Origin: Dysosmobacter segnis
GTDB lineage: Bacteria; Bacillota; Clostridia; Oscillospirales; Oscillospiraceae
Direction of reading: 5' to 3'
Length of the DNA: 64,000 bases
Assembly: GCF_014297285.1 (NCBI RefSeq)
Contig: NZ_JACOQI010000010.1
Location: forward strand, 1-64,000
Both the position numbers and the translations under genes were made by a program. This document shows, piece by piece, positions 56,306 through 64,000 of this stretch (positions within the stretch are counted from its first letter, which is position 1; each line of letters opens with the position of its first letter). Under the pieces are notes generated by a model. It was not told where the DNA came from. It made no database searches and saw nothing but the letters and a program-made list of their open reading frames with translations.

Positions 56306-57577
56306 ATGAACCTTCTGGTTATCGGCGGCGGCGGCCGTGAGCACGCCATCGTCAAAAAATTGAAAGAGAATCCCGCTGTGGAGACGATCTACTGCGCTCC
56401 CGGCAACGGCGGCATCGCTGCTGACGCTGTGTGCGTCCCGGAGATCGGCGCGAAGGATATTTCCGCGCAGGTGGACTTTGCCAAGACCCACAGCATTGAC
56501 TTCGCCGTGGTGGCGCCGGACGATCCGCTGGTGCTGGGTGCGGTGGACGCGCTGGAGGCCGCTGGGATCCCCTGCTTCGGCCCGGAGGCGAAGGCCGCCA
56601 TCATTGAGGGCAGCAAGGTCTTTTCCAAGGACCTGATGAAAAAATACGGGATCCCCACGGCGGAGTATCAGGTATTTACCGATGCTGCCGCCGCGATGGA
56701 CTATGTGAAGTCCTGCGCCCTGCCCGTGGTGGTCAAGGCCGATGGTCTGGCCCTGGGCAAGGGCGTGCTCATCGCTGAGACCCGGGAGGATGCCGTTGCC
56801 GCCGTGGAATCCATCATGCTGGACCGCGCCTTCGGCGACAGCGGAAATCAGGTGGTCATTGAGGAATTCCTCACCGGCCCGGAGGTCTCCGTGCTGGCTT
56901 TTACCGACGGCAAGACCGTGGTCCCCATGGTGTCCTCCATGGACCACAAGCGGGCCCATGACCATGACGAGGGTCTGAATACCGGCGGCATGGGCACCGT
57001 GGCCCCCAACCCCTACTACACCGAGGACATGGCCCACGTGTGCATGGAGACCATTTTTCTGCCCACCATGGAGGCCATGAACGCGGAAAACCGTACCTTC
57101 CGGGGCTGCCTCTACTTCGGACTGATGCTGACGCCGAAAGGCCCCAAGGTCATTGAGTATAACTGCCGCTTCGGTGATCCGGAGACACAGGTGGTCCTGC
57201 CCCTCCTGAAAAGCGATCTGCTGACGATCATGCAGGCCTGCCGGAACGGAACGCTGGCAGAAACTGAGGTGAAGTTCTCCGACGGCGCCGCCTGCTGTGT
57301 CATCATGGCATCCAGCGGCTATCCGGAGCACTATGAAAAGGGCTTCGCCATCACCATGCCCGCCGAGACTGCCGCCCACACCTATGTGGCCGGAGCGAAG
57401 CGGGAGGAGGACCGTCTGCTGACCAGCGGCGGCCGGGTGCTGGGCGTTACCGCCACGGCGGCGGATCTGAAAAGCGCCATTGAAAAAGCCTATGAGCGGG
57501 TGGAGAGCGTTCATTTCGACAATGCCTTCTACCGTCACGATATCGGCCAGCGCGCCCTGAAAGCGCTGGAACACTGA
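56306..57577 (+). CDS. purD: Phosphoribosylamine-glycine ligase
   Basis: GAR synthetase, an ATP-grasp enzyme joining phosphoribosylamine and glycine. The 423-residue protein has VIGGGGREHAIVKKL at the start, PVVVKADGLALGKGV near 139 (ATP-grasp lysine), AFTDGKTVVPMVSSMDHKRA near 197 and EYNCRFGDPETQVVLPLL near 281. GGGAGGG precedes the ATG. Confidence 0.97.
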   Translation: MNLLVIGGGGREHAIVKKLKENPAVETIYCAPGNGGIAADAVCVPEIGAKDISAQVDFAKTHSIDFAVVAPDDPLVLGAVDALEAAGIPCFGPEAKAAIIEGSKVFSKDLMKKYGIPTAEYQVFTDAAAAMDYVKSCALPVVVKADGLALGKGVLIAETREDAVAAVESIMLDRAFGDSGNQVVIEEFLTGPEVSVLAFTDGKTVVPMVSSMDHKRAHDHDEGLNTGGMGTVAPNPYYTEDMAHVCMETIFLPTMEAMNAENRTFRGCLYFGLMLTPKGPKVIEYNCRFGDPETQVVLPLLKSDLLTIMQACRNGTLAETEVKFSDGAACCVIMASSGYPEHYEKGFAITMPAETAAHTYVAGAKREEDRLLTSGGRVLGVTATAADLKSAIEKAYERVESVHFDNAFYRHDIGQRALKALEH

Positions 57578-57594
57578 AGGGAGCAAGGGCAGGC

Positions 57595-60500
57595 ATGGTT
57601 TACAGAGTATATGTAGAAAAGAAAGAAGCGCTGGCTAACGAAGCCCGCGCTCTGTTGGAGGATCTGCGGGCATTTCTGGGTATCCAATCCCTGACGGGTC
57701 TGCGGCTGTTCAACCGCTATGATTTGGAGGGCATCAGCCGGGAACTGTTCGACTACGCCGTTCAAACGGTGCTGTCCGAGCCCCAGCTGGACACGGTGAC
57801 GAGTGAAGTGCCTCAGGGAGACACGGTGTTCGCCGTAGAGTATCTGCCCGGCCAGTATGACCAGCGGGCGGACTCCGCCGCCCAGTGCATCCAGATCTTA
57901 TCCCAAGGCGAGCGGCCCACGGTCCGCACCGCCCGGGTATATGTTCTGGAGGGTGAGCTGACGGCGGAGCAGGTCGAGGCCGTCAAGAAGTATGTCATCA
58001 ACCCGGTGGAGAGCCGGGAGGCGTCTCTGGAGTTGCCGGAGACCCTGCGGATGGAATACGATATTCCTACCACCGTCCGGACCGTGGAGGGCTTCACCTC
58101 CATGGACGCTGCCGCGCTGGACGCTCTGCGGGACGAGCTGGGTCTTGCCATGGATCTGGACGATCTGAAATTTTTGCAGGGCTATTTCCGGGATGACGAG
58201 GGGCGGGACCCCACCATCACCGAGATCCGGGTGGTAGACACCTACTGGTCCGACCACTGCCGCCACACCACCTTCTCCACCCACATCGACCAGGTGGAAA
58301 TTCATGACGCGGCCATTCAGGCCGCCTACGAGCGGTATCTGGCCGCACGGGTGGAGGTCTACGGCGAGGAAAAGGCCGCCAAGCGGCCTCAGACCCTGAT
58401 GGACATTGCCACCATCGGCGCGAAGGTTCTGAAAAAGCGGGGCCTGCTGCCGGAGCTGGACGAGAGCGAGGAGATCAATGCCTGCTCCATCCATGTCACC
58501 GCCACGGTGGACGGCGAAGCCCAGGACTGGCTGCTGATGTTCAAAAATGAGACCCACAACCACCCCACGGAGATCGAGCCCTTCGGCGGCGCGGCCACCT
58601 GCATCGGCGGCTGCATCCGGGACCCCCTGTCCGGCCGTGCCTACGTCCATCAGGCCATGCGGGTGACCGGTGCGGGAGACCCCCGTGCCTCCCTCGACCA
58701 GACCCTCTCCGGCAAGCTGCCTCAGCGGAAGCTGTGCCAGACCGCCGCTGCGGGCTATTCCTCCTACGGCAACCAGATCGGTCTGGCCACCGGCCATGTG
58801 GCGGAGCTGTACCACGAGGGCTACATCGCCAAGCGTCTGGAATGCGGCGCGGTGGTGGCGGCGGCTCCCGCCTATAACGTCCGCCGTGAGTGCCCCGCCC
58901 CCGGAGATGTGGTCATTCTGCTGGGCGGACGCACCGGCCGGGACGGCATCGGCGGCGCAACCGGCTCCTCCAAGAGCCACAACCTGAAATCCCTCTCCAC
59001 CATGGCCTCCGAGGTCCAGAAGGGCAACGCCCCCGAGGAGCGCAAGATCCAGCGCCTGTTCCGGGACAGCGCCGTGACCCGCCTCATCAAGCGGTGCAAC
59101 GACTTTGGCGCCGGCGGCGTCAGCGTTGCCATCGGCGAGCTGGCGGACGGCCTGCGGATCGATCTGGACGCCGTTCGCAAGAAGTATGACGGTCTGGACG
59201 GCACGGAGCTGGCCATCTCCGAATCTCAGGAGCGCATGGCCGTGGTGGTGGCCCCCGAGGATGTGGACGCCTTCATCGCCGCCGCCGAATCGGAAAATCT
59301 GGAAGCCTACCGGGTGGCTGTGGTCACTGATGAGGCCCGGATGGTCATGGAATGGAACGGCACGGTCATCGCCGACCTGAGCCGTGATTTCCTGAACACC
59401 AACGGCGCTGTGAAGCACGCCGGGGTCCGCGTGGCAGAGAAGGACCGCGCCGAGCTGGCAAAGCCCCGGTTCCAGTCCCTCCGGGAGATGGCCTCCAGCC
59501 TGAAGTGCGCCTCTCGCCGCGGCCTTGTGGAGCGGTTCGACAGCACCATCGGCGCTGGGTCTATCCTCATGCCCTTCGGCGGCCGGACACAGCGCACCCC
59601 GGCACAGGCTATGGCCGCCGTATTCCCCGTCCTGCCCGGCCAGGAAACGGATCAGGCCAGCGTCATGGCCTGGGGCTGCGACCCGGAGCAGACCTGCACC
59701 GACCCCTACACCGGAGCCTACAACGCGGTCTACACCTCTATGGCCAAGCTGGTGGCCGCCGGTGCGGACTACAAAAAAGCCTATCTCTCCTTCCAGGAGT
59801 TCTTTGAAAAGCTCCGCAATGAGCCGGAGCGCTGGGGCAAGCCCTTCTCCGCTCTGCTGGGCACTGTGGACGCGCAGCTGGAGCTGGGCGCCGCCGCTAT
59901 TGGCGGTAAGGACTCCATGTCCGGCACCTTCCTGGATCTGGACGTGCCGCCCACGCTGATCTCCTTCGCCATTGCGCCGCTGAAAACTGGCGAGGTGCTT
60001 TCTCCTGAGTTCAAGGAAGCGGGCCATCCCGTTTACCTGTTCTCCGGCACGGACGCAGATAGTGTCAAGGCGGCATGGGAGCGGCTGCATGATCTGGCGC
60101 TGGCCGGCAAGGTCCGGGCGGCGTGGGCCGTGGAAAACGGTCTTGCTGAGGGCGTGATGAAGATGTCCTTCGGCAACGAGATCGGCTTCACCGCCGAAAA
60201 CGCCGACTTGGATTGGAACACCCTGTATCCCGGCGCCATCGTAGCGGAACTGACCGAGGACGTGGAGGGCGCTCTCCGTCTGGGCATCACCACCACCGAG
60301 CCTGTGGTGCGGATCGCCGATGACAGCGCCCCCATTTCCGAGCTTCTGGCTTTGAACGAGGGCGTTCTGGAATCTGTCTATCCCAGCCGTACCATCGCCG
60401 ATCCGGCGGAGGTTCCCGTGCTCTCCGCCCCCGCCGCTCCCCGGACGGCTCCCAAAGCTGGCGTGGCGGTCCCCAAGGTGCTGATCCCCGTGTTCCCCGG

Positions 60501-61269
60501 TACCAACTGCGAATATGACTCCGCCCGTGCCGTTCAGCGGGCCGGATTGGAACCTGAGATCCTGGTGCTGAACAACCAGTCCGCTCAGGGCGTGGCCGAC
60601 TCCATCAGCCGCTTCGCCAAGGCAGCCCGGAACAGCCAGATCATTTTCGTCCCCGGCGGTTTCTCCGGTGGTGACGAGCCGGACGGCTCCGCCAAGTTCA
60701 TCACCGCCTTCTTCCGCAACCCGGAGGTGCGGGACGCCGCCATGGACCTGCTGAAAAACCGGGACGGCCTGATGCTGGGCATCTGCAACGGTTTCCAGGC
60801 GCTCATCAAGCTGGGTCTTGTCCCCTACGGTGAGATCATCGACACCGACGAGACCTGCCCCACCCTGACCTTCAACACCATCAGCCGCCACCAGTCCCGT
60901 CTGGTGCGGACCCGCGTTGCCTCCAACCGCTCTCCATGGCTGGCAGGGACGCAGGTGGGCGATATTTACACCGTCCCCATCTCCCACGGCGAGGGCCGGT
61001 TCCTGTGCAGTGAGGAGCTGGTTCGGAAGCTGGCTGACAACGGCCAGATCGTCACTCAGTATGTGGACGAGCACGGTGTCCCCGGCATGGACGTGGACGT
61101 AAACCCCAACGGCTCCATCTGGGCTGTGGAGGGCATCATGTCTCCCGACGGCCGGGTGCTGGGCAAGATGGGCCACTCCGAGCGTGTGGCCGACGGCCTT
61201 TACAAAAACGTGGACGGCTGCTATGATATGAAGCTGTTCCAGTCTGCGAAGAAGTATTTTGACATTTGA
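57595..61269 (+). CDS. purL: Phosphoribosylformylglycinamidine synthase, large single-chain type
   Basis: FGAM synthase converts FGAR with glutamine and ATP. At 1224 residues it is the long form: an N-terminal PurS-like domain, a linker, two AIR-synthase-like halves ([13 protein letters not shown] near 219, [15 protein letters not shown] near 322) and a C-terminal glutaminase with VFPGTNC near 964, VPGGFSGGD near 1019 and the nucleophile in GICNGFQ near 1061. Here the glutaminase Cys is present, unlike PurF. This form occurs in Proteobacteria and many Clostridia and Bacteroidetes. Confidence 0.96.
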   Translation: MVYRVYVEKKEALANEARALLEDLRAFLGIQSLTGLRLFNRYDLEGISRELFDYAVQTVLSEPQLDTVTSEVPQGDTVFAVEYLPGQYDQRADSAAQCIQILSQGERPTVRTARVYVLEGELTAEQVEAVKKYVINPVESREASLELPETLRMEYDIPTTVRTVEGFTSMDAAALDALRDELGLAMDLDDLKFLQGYFRDDEGRDPTITEIRVVDTYWSDHCRHTTFSTHIDQVEIHDAAIQAAYERYLAARVEVYGEEKAAKRPQTLMDIATIGAKVLKKRGLLPELDESEEINACSIHVTATVDGEAQDWLLMFKNETHNHPTEIEPFGGAATCIGGCIRDPLSGRAYVHQAMRVTGAGDPRASLDQTLSGKLPQRKLCQTAAAGYSSYGNQIGLATGHVAELYHEGYIAKRLECGAVVAAAPAYNVRRECPAPGDVVILLGGRTGRDGIGGATGSSKSHNLKSLSTMASEVQKGNAPEERKIQRLFRDSAVTRLIKRCNDFGAGGVSVAIGELADGLRIDLDAVRKKYDGLDGTELAISESQERMAVVVAPEDVDAFIAAAESENLEAYRVAVVTDEARMVMEWNGTVIADLSRDFLNTNGAVKHAGVRVAEKDRAELAKPRFQSLREMASSLKCASRRGLVERFDSTIGAGSILMPFGGRTQRTPAQAMAAVFPVLPGQETDQASVMAWGCDPEQTCTDPYTGAYNAVYTSMAKLVAAGADYKKAYLSFQEFFEKLRNEPERWGKPFSALLGTVDAQLELGAAAIGGKDSMSGTFLDLDVPPTLISFAIAPLKTGEVLSPEFKEAGHPVYLFSGTDADSVKAAWERLHDLALAGKVRAAWAVENGLAEGVMKMSFGNEIGFTAENADLDWNTLYPGAIVAELTEDVEGALRLGITTTEPVVRIADDSAPISELLALNEGVLESVYPSRTIADPAEVPVLSAPAAPRTAPKAGVAVPKVLIPVFPGTNCEYDSARAVQRAGLEPEILVLNNQSAQGVADSISRFAKAARNSQIIFVPGGFSGGDEPDGSAKFITAFFRNPEVRDAAMDLLKNRDGLMLGICNGFQALIKLGLVPYGEIIDTDETCPTLTFNTISRHQSRLVRTRVASNRSPWLAGTQVGDIYTVPISHGEGRFLCSEELVRKLADNGQIVTQYVDEHGVPGMDVDVNPNGSIWAVEGIMSPDGRVLGKMGHSERVADGLYKNVDGCYDMKLFQSAKKYFDI

Positions 61270-61288
61270 GAACGGGAGGACACGGATC

Positions 61289-62980
61289 ATGTTGACTGAT
61301 ATTGAGATCGCCCAGCAGTGCCGGATGCGCCCCATCACGGAGATCGCCGCCACCGCGGGGATCGATGAGGAATATCTGGAACAGTATGGCCGCTACAAGG
61401 CCAAGATCGATCACCGTCTGCTGAAGGATCGGGCCGACCGGCCTGACGGCAAACTGATCCTGGTGACCGCCATTAACCCCACCCCGGCAGGCGAGGGCAA
61501 GACCACCACCTCCGTGGGTCTGGCCGACGGTCTGCGGAAGCTGGGCAAAAGCGCCGTGGCCGCTCTGCGGGAACCGTCTCTCGGTCCCGTGTTTGGCGTC
61601 AAGGGCGGCGCCGCCGGCGGCGGCTACGCTCAGGTGGTCCCCATGGAGGACATCAACCTCCACTTCACCGGCGATTTCCACGCCATCGGCGCGGCCAACA
61701 ACCTGCTGGCCGCCATGCTGGATAACCACATTCAGCAGGGCAACGCTCTGGGCATTGACGTAAAGCAGATCACCTGGAAGCGCTGCGTGGATATGAATGA
61801 CCGCCAGCTCCGCCACATCATTGACGGCATCGGCGGCAAAATGCAGGGCGTTCCTCGGGAGGACGGCTTTGACATCACCGTGGCCAGCGAGGTCATGGCG
61901 GTGCTGTGTCTCGCCAGCGGCATCACCGATCTGAAAGAACGGCTGGGCCGGATGATCGTGGCCTACACCTATGACGGCAAGCCTGTCACCGCCCACGATT
62001 TGAAGGCAGAGGGCGCTATGACCGCCCTGCTGAAGGACGCACTGAAGCCCAATCTGGTGCAGACACTGGAGGGTACGCCCACGCTGATCCACGGCGGTCC
62101 CTTCGCCAACATCGCCCACGGCTGCAACTCCGTCACCGCCACCCGCATGGCCCTGAAGCTGGGCGATTACGCTGTGACTGAGGCCGGCTTCGGCGCGGAT
62201 CTGGGCGCGGAAAAGTTCCTGGACATCAAGTGCCGTCTGGCGAGCCTGCGGCCCAGTGCCGTGGTGGTGGTAGCCACTGTCCGGGCACTGAAAAGCCACG
62301 GCGGCGTGCCCAAGGCCGAGCTGAACCACGAGAATCTGGACGCGCTGGAAAAGGGCCTGCCCAATCTGCTCCATCACGTAGACACCATCCGCAACACCTT
62401 CCACCTGCCCTGCGTGGTGGCGGTCAACGCCTTCCCCACCGACACGGAAGCCGAGCTGCAGCTGGTGGAGGACAAGTGCCGGGAGCTGGGTGTCCGCGCT
62501 GTGCTGTCCGAGGTCTGGGCCAAGGGCGGCGAGGGCGGCAAGGCCCTGGCTGCCGAAGTGGTACGCCTGTGCGAGGAGCCCTGCCCGGAGCAGCCCACCC
62601 CGGAGGAGTTCACCTTCGCCTATCCCGACAACACCTCTCTCATCTATAAGCTCAACGCCATTGTAAACCGGGTCTACGGCGGCGCGCAGGCCGTCCTGAC
62701 CCCCGCCGCCCAGAAGCAGGCCCAGCAGCTCTTTGATCTGGGCTTCGGCGATCTGCCGGTGTGCATGGCAAAGACCCAGTATTCCCTGTCCGACGATCCC
62801 ACTCTGCTGGGTGCGCCCGAGGGCTTCACCGTCACCGTGCGGAACCTGAAGGTCAGCGCTGGCGCCGGGTTCATCGTGGCCCTCACGGGTGACATCATGA
62901 CCATGCCGGGTCTTCCCAAGGTCCCCGCTGCCGAAAAGATCGACGTGGACAAGGACGGAAAGATCACCGGATTGTTCTGA
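61289..62980 (+). CDS. fhs: Formate-tetrahydrofolate ligase
   Basis: Makes 10-formyl-THF from formate, THF and ATP, supplying PurN and the AICAR transformylase. The 563-residue protein has the P-loop [18 protein letters not shown] near residues 65-82, [20 protein letters not shown] near 95 and [17 protein letters not shown] near 127, and a typical C-terminal [18 protein letters not shown] 61289 follows GGGAGGA; the longer frame overlaps purL. Its place as last purine gene ties one-carbon supply to the ZTP riboswitch. It is also central to the acetogenic methyl branch, but no partner genes are here. Confidence 0.96.
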   Translation: MLTDIEIAQQCRMRPITEIAATAGIDEEYLEQYGRYKAKIDHRLLKDRADRPDGKLILVTAINPTPAGEGKTTTSVGLADGLRKLGKSAVAALREPSLGPVFGVKGGAAGGGYAQVVPMEDINLHFTGDFHAIGAANNLLAAMLDNHIQQGNALGIDVKQITWKRCVDMNDRQLRHIIDGIGGKMQGVPREDGFDITVASEVMAVLCLASGITDLKERLGRMIVAYTYDGKPVTAHDLKAEGAMTALLKDALKPNLVQTLEGTPTLIHGGPFANIAHGCNSVTATRMALKLGDYAVTEAGFGADLGAEKFLDIKCRLASLRPSAVVVVATVRALKSHGGVPKAELNHENLDALEKGLPNLLHHVDTIRNTFHLPCVVAVNAFPTDTEAELQLVEDKCRELGVRAVLSEVWAKGGEGGKALAAEVVRLCEEPCPEQPTPEEFTFAYPDNTSLIYKLNAIVNRVYGGAQAVLTPAAQKQAQQLFDLGFGDLPVCMAKTQYSLSDDPTLLGAPEGFTVTVRNLKVSAGAGFIVALTGDIMTMPGLPKVPAAEKIDVDKDGKITGLF

Positions 62981-63178
62981 GGCATGGTCATGCCGCCGCA
63001 AATGCGACGTACAGGCGTTTCGCAAAGTGAAACCTTGAAATTGCCCAGATTCATTTCGGGCAATTTGAGTGAAATCGAGGGGCCCCCGTGGGGCCTGCCC
63101 CATGGGGAAACATCCAAAGCAAAGCATCACGCAAGTGTTGCAAAGCAGCGGGCCAAGCAGCAAGAATAAGTGCAGAAA

Positions 63179-63215
63179 AGGCGGGCGCATCTGAACCGAT
63201 GCGCTCGTCTTTGTC
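63179..63215 (+). terminator. Probable terminator of the purine operon
   Basis: GGCGGGCGCATC pairs with GATGCGCTCGTC (with G-U pairs) around TGAACC, then TTTGT. Other hairpins lie before it: GAAATTGCCC/GGGCAATTTG at about 63038-63064 and a G/C-rich one at about 63079-63108. Confidence 0.5.
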
Positions 63216-63231
63216 CGCTTTTATATGCAAA

Positions 63232-63259
63232 AGGCGCAGCCTATTCAGGCTGCGCCAAG
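63232..63259 (-). terminator. Terminator of a minus-strand gene fragment
   Basis: GGCGCAGCC and GGCTGCGCC pair; the minus-strand side continues TTTTGC. It overlaps the stop codon region of the fragment at 63241. Confidence 0.65.
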
Positions 63260-63471
63260 GGTTCTTCGTATGCTATATCTGCTCTCCGTCTGCTTTTACC
63301 GGAATCGGATATTTCATTCAAATCAGGTAATTCGCCTTCCGCTGCCTGTACTCCGGGACCATTCCCCGATTGCGGGACATCCGTTTCCGGTTTGGGTTCA
63401 GGGGGCCGGAAGGTGCCGTCCAGCTTCTGAAAACAGCGGCGGTAACCGAGGAGCTTCTTTACGACAATGCC
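63241..63471 (-). pseudogene. 3' end of an unidentified minus-strand gene
   Basis: On the minus strand a frame reads KKLLGYRRCFQKLDGTFRPP, EPKPETDVPQSGNGPGVQ and ends SRRRADIAYEEPLAQPE, stop at 63241-63243, followed by a terminator hairpin. A stop appears in the same frame right beyond 63471, where the recombinase fragment begins, so its front is missing. The disordered acidic tail does not identify it; a mobile-element protein is likely. Confidence 0.4.
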
Positions 63472-63479
63472 TTTACTCT

Positions 63480-64000
63480 ATGGACCGGATTGCAAAAGGT
63501 CTGGAAGCAGACGGCATCCTCACCGGCGCTGGCAAAACAAAATGGTGGACCAGCACCATCAACAAGATCCTGCACAATGAGAAATATATCGGCGATGCGC
63601 TTCTACAGAAAACCTACACCATAGACTTCCTGAATAAAACCAGAGTGAAGAACAATGACATTGTTCCGCAATACTATGTGGAGGGCAACCACGAAGCAAT
63701 CATTCCAAAGGACATCTTCTTGCGGGTACAGGAAGAGCTGGTACGCAGGCGAGTGGTCAAAACCAGTGCCAATGGCAAAAAGCGCTCCTACAGCTGCAAC
63801 CACTGCTTTGCACAGATTGTCATTTGCGGCGAATGCGGTGAAATGTTCCGCAGAATTCACTGTAACAATCGCGGCTGCAAATCCATCGTCTGGCGCTGCA
63901 TCAGTAGACTGGAGCCAACCGGACAGGAATGCCACGCAAGAATCGTCAATGAGCCGGTATTGGAAAATGTGGTAGTTCAGGCAATCAACACGCTCCTTGG
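63480..64000 (+). pseudogene. Serine recombinase fragment, cut by the window edge
   Basis: From MDRIAKGLEADGILTGAGKT the frame runs open to the window end. It matches the middle part of large serine recombinases: the recombinase domain (TSTINKILHNEKYIGDALLQ, VEGNHEAIIPKDIFLRVQEE) and a zinc ribbon (CNHCFAQIVICGECGEMFRR). The N-terminal resolvase catalytic domain with its Ser is absent, replaced upstream by the end of a minus-strand gene. It is thus a 5'-truncated recombinase of an integrative element; the 3' end lies outside the window. Confidence 0.75.

Noticed and set aside
57898..61353. A 1151-codon open frame antisense to purL
   Set aside because: It mirrors the high-GC third positions of purL, has no RBS, and shows no domain. 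The same holds for the 719-codon frame opposite the class-A PBP (26220-28379), the 676-codon frame at 1289-3319 and the 684-codon frame opposite fhs.
62984..63169. 61-codon open frame after fhs
   Set aside because: No RBS, and it covers three hairpins in the intergenic region. It is more likely 3' untranslated sequence.
1..64000. CRISPR arrays, tRNA and rRNA genes
   Set aside because: No regularly spaced repeats, no T-arm-like motifs within a cloverleaf, and no rRNA sequence were seen by eye. A dedicated tRNA scan would settle the tRNA point.

Overview
This window reads as chromosomal DNA of an anaerobic, high-GC member of the class Clostridia, most likely Oscillospirales. That placement is an inference from gene content: an ATP-type PckA, PurO plus a stand-alone AICAR transformylase, formate-tetrahydrofolate ligase, the infC-rpmI-rplT operon, Firmicute-style promoters and GGAGG ribosome binding sites. 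No rRNA, tRNA or CRISPR array was recognised.

Positions 1-9200 are an accessory region full of scars. A TetR gene heads a minus-strand operon (α/β hydrolase, methyltransferase, metallo-β-lactamase-fold hydrolase, second α/β hydrolase). The last gene has an in-frame stop and then runs into an internal piece of a metal P-type ATPase. A second TetR gene with a strong promoter/operator leads a plus-strand string of small genes (KTR zinc ribbon, flavodoxin, zinc-ribbon protein, membrane protein, α/β hydrolase, GNAT, DUF3795). Between and after them lie truncated ends of a MalT/LuxR regulator, ClpP, TfoX and ParA.

Positions 9400-33200 are mostly core genome: trmB; infC-rpmI-rplT with an L20-type leader; brnQ (in-frame TAG) divergent from a LysR gene; rsmA; pckA; a G5/3D wall protein; a copA-csoR-copZ copper operon; a SEDS/class-B PBP pair whose SEDS protein carries an FHA domain; a radical SAM gene; a class-A PBP; DUF1292; a probable 6S RNA; a PpiC foldase; tcdA; DUF554.

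Positions 33200-36300 hold a redox/metal block on the minus strand: a DUF134-NifX fusion, a Crp/Fnr regulator, a small ferredoxin-thioredoxin-reductase-like protein and thioredoxin. Two copies of a structured, TIR-bounded repeat lie in the transcript 3' ends.

Positions 36300-49400 carry three MATE transporters, a PLP aminotransferase coupled to a radical SAM gene, small membrane proteins, a WYL regulator, a SWIM-domain protein and a HerA-like ATPase.

Positions 49700-62980 are one purine operon under a ZTP riboswitch: purE-C-F-M-N-O-AICARFT-D-L-fhs. It covers most steps from PRPP to IMP plus the formyl-THF supply; purB is not here and no purK is seen. PurF lacks its glutaminase cysteine, and PurH is split into two genes. 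The window ends in a serine recombinase fragment butted against the 3' end of an unidentified minus-strand gene, which marks another mobile-element boundary.
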